Shown: positions 6,085 to 6,572 of the stretch, in pieces | Layout of the letters: each line of letters starts with the position of its first letter | Position numbering within the stretch: the first letter of the stretch is position 1 | NCBI GenBank assembly: GCA_022565135.1 | Contig: JADFKA010000103.1 | Span: 1 to 6,572, forward strand | Reading direction: 5' to 3' | From: Pseudomonadota bacterium | GTDB lineage: Bacteria > Pseudomonadota > Gammaproteobacteria > Steroidobacterales > Woeseiaceae | Length of the DNA stretch: 6,572 nucleotides | Notes under the pieces: generated by a model | What the model was told of the DNA's origin: nothing | The model's database searches: none | What the model saw: only the letters and a program-made list of their open reading frames with translations | Translations under genes and position numbers: made by a program

Positions 6085-6572
6085 ACGGTATTGCTGTCAG
6101 CAAGCAAGCACCCGCGGACTGGGCCGCGATGTGCGCGGCGGAAAATCTGCTTTTTCACAGTATTGGCTGGAATCAACTGCTGGAAGCCAGCTTCGATGTG
6201 CAAACGCAATACATCTGGGACGAAGCGACAGGATGCGGTGGCGCGGTGACAGCGTTTTCCGCAGGGCCATTTCAGCTGGGTTACCTGGGGTTTCCCTACG
6301 GCGGCGTTGTCGGTGGCGTGCGTCTGAGCGACGCGATGTTGCGCAGTTGGCAGGCGCAACGATCTGCATTGTTGCCAATGGCGATGCGGATTCCTGTCAG
6401 TGCATTTGCGGAGCCAGTCGATCTGCAGGTCCCGTACGTGCGTACCGCAGAGACCGCAATTGTCGACTTGCCGTCCTGGACGATCGACATGACGTCAGGC
6501 AATCACCGGCGAGACATCAAGAAGTCGATGCGCTCTGATCTAGAGATTGGCGATGCAAATCAGGCCGCGGAC
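6081..6572 (+). CDS. FemAB/GNAT-like transferase, N-terminal part (runs off window)
   Basis: ATG at 6081 overlaps the GT4 stop (ATGA, 6081-6084) and the frame stays open for 164 codons to the right edge. The pattern matches the first half of FemAB-like proteins (double GNAT fold, Acetyltransf_6 type). There is an aromatic-rich FHSIGWNQLLEA element near 25-36, then strand-like segments AVTAFSAGPFQLGYLGFPYG (55-74) with a glycine-rich turn GGVVGG (74-79). TAIVDL (125-130) precedes NHRRDIKKSM (141-150), which resembles the conserved basic R-x-x-I-R/K-K segment of the family. Such proteins add acyl or aminoacyl groups to envelope molecules such as peptidoglycan precursors, or to sugars in exopolysaccharide and exosortase-linked clusters. 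Here it would acylate a glycan made by the operon. The second half is missing from view, so the active site cannot be judged. Confidence 0.7.
   Translation, partial: MNGIAVSKQAPADWAAMCAAENLLFHSIGWNQLLEASFDVQTQYIWDEATGCGGAVTAFSAGPFQLGYLGFPYGGVVGGVRLSDAMLRSWQAQRSALLPMAMRIPVSAFAEPVDLQVPYVRTAETAIVDLPSWTIDMTSGNHRRDIKKSMRSDLEIGDANQAAD

Noticed and set aside
5252..6359. Long minus-strand frames (183 and 205 codons) opposite the GT4 and FemAB-like genes
   Set aside because: They are antisense shadows: Arg/Cys/Ala-rich with no motif, and they cross the junction between two well-supported plus-strand genes.

Overview
The window reads as chromosomal DNA of a Gram-negative bacterium, most likely a proteobacterium and plausibly a gammaproteobacterium. 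This is inferred from the moderately high GC by eye, a candidate outer-membrane lipoprotein, and an envelope-glycan gene set. No taxonomic marker gene is present. There are no rRNA or tRNA genes, CRISPR repeats, insertion sequences or phage genes.

Layout. Bases 1-120 carry the last 39 codons of an unrecognised plus-strand gene. It converges on a minus-strand alpha/beta-hydrolase lipoprotein (158-934), with an imperfect hairpin at 119-151 between the two. After a 65-bp divergent gap holding a 7-bp inverted repeat (957-980), a small plus-strand membrane-protein gene starts at 1000 behind a good Shine-Dalgarno. Its frame breaks at a run of five A (1059-1063) and continues in the -1 frame to 1244. 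A long bulged stem-loop (1233-1283) covers its stop codon and also contains a TATAAT box.

From 1374 to the right edge runs a compact plus-strand gene cluster with junctions of -4, -4, +3 and -4 bp. In order: (1) a 653-aa multi-spanning protein with a GT-C type N-terminus and a helical-repeat C-terminus, resembling bacterial TMTC-like glycosyltransferases; (2) a family 2 glycosyltransferase of the polyprenyl-phosphate sugar synthase type; (3) a SAM-dependent methyltransferase fold with a C-terminal membrane anchor and altered cofactor-binding positions; (4) a family 4 (GT-B) glycosyltransferase; (5) the first 164 codons of a FemAB/GNAT-like acyl- or aminoacyl-transferase, cut by the window end.

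How the genes may work together (inference). The family 2 enzyme would load a sugar onto a polyprenyl phosphate at the inner face of the membrane. The GT-C protein would use that donor on the periplasmic side. The GT4, methyltransferase and FemAB-like proteins would build or decorate a cytoplasmic, lipid-linked glycan. The cluster therefore looks like a small envelope glycan or glycoconjugate modification operon whose product cannot be named from sequence. The coupled GT-C/TPR plus polyprenyl-P-sugar synthase pair and the interrupted small gene are the points most worth following up.
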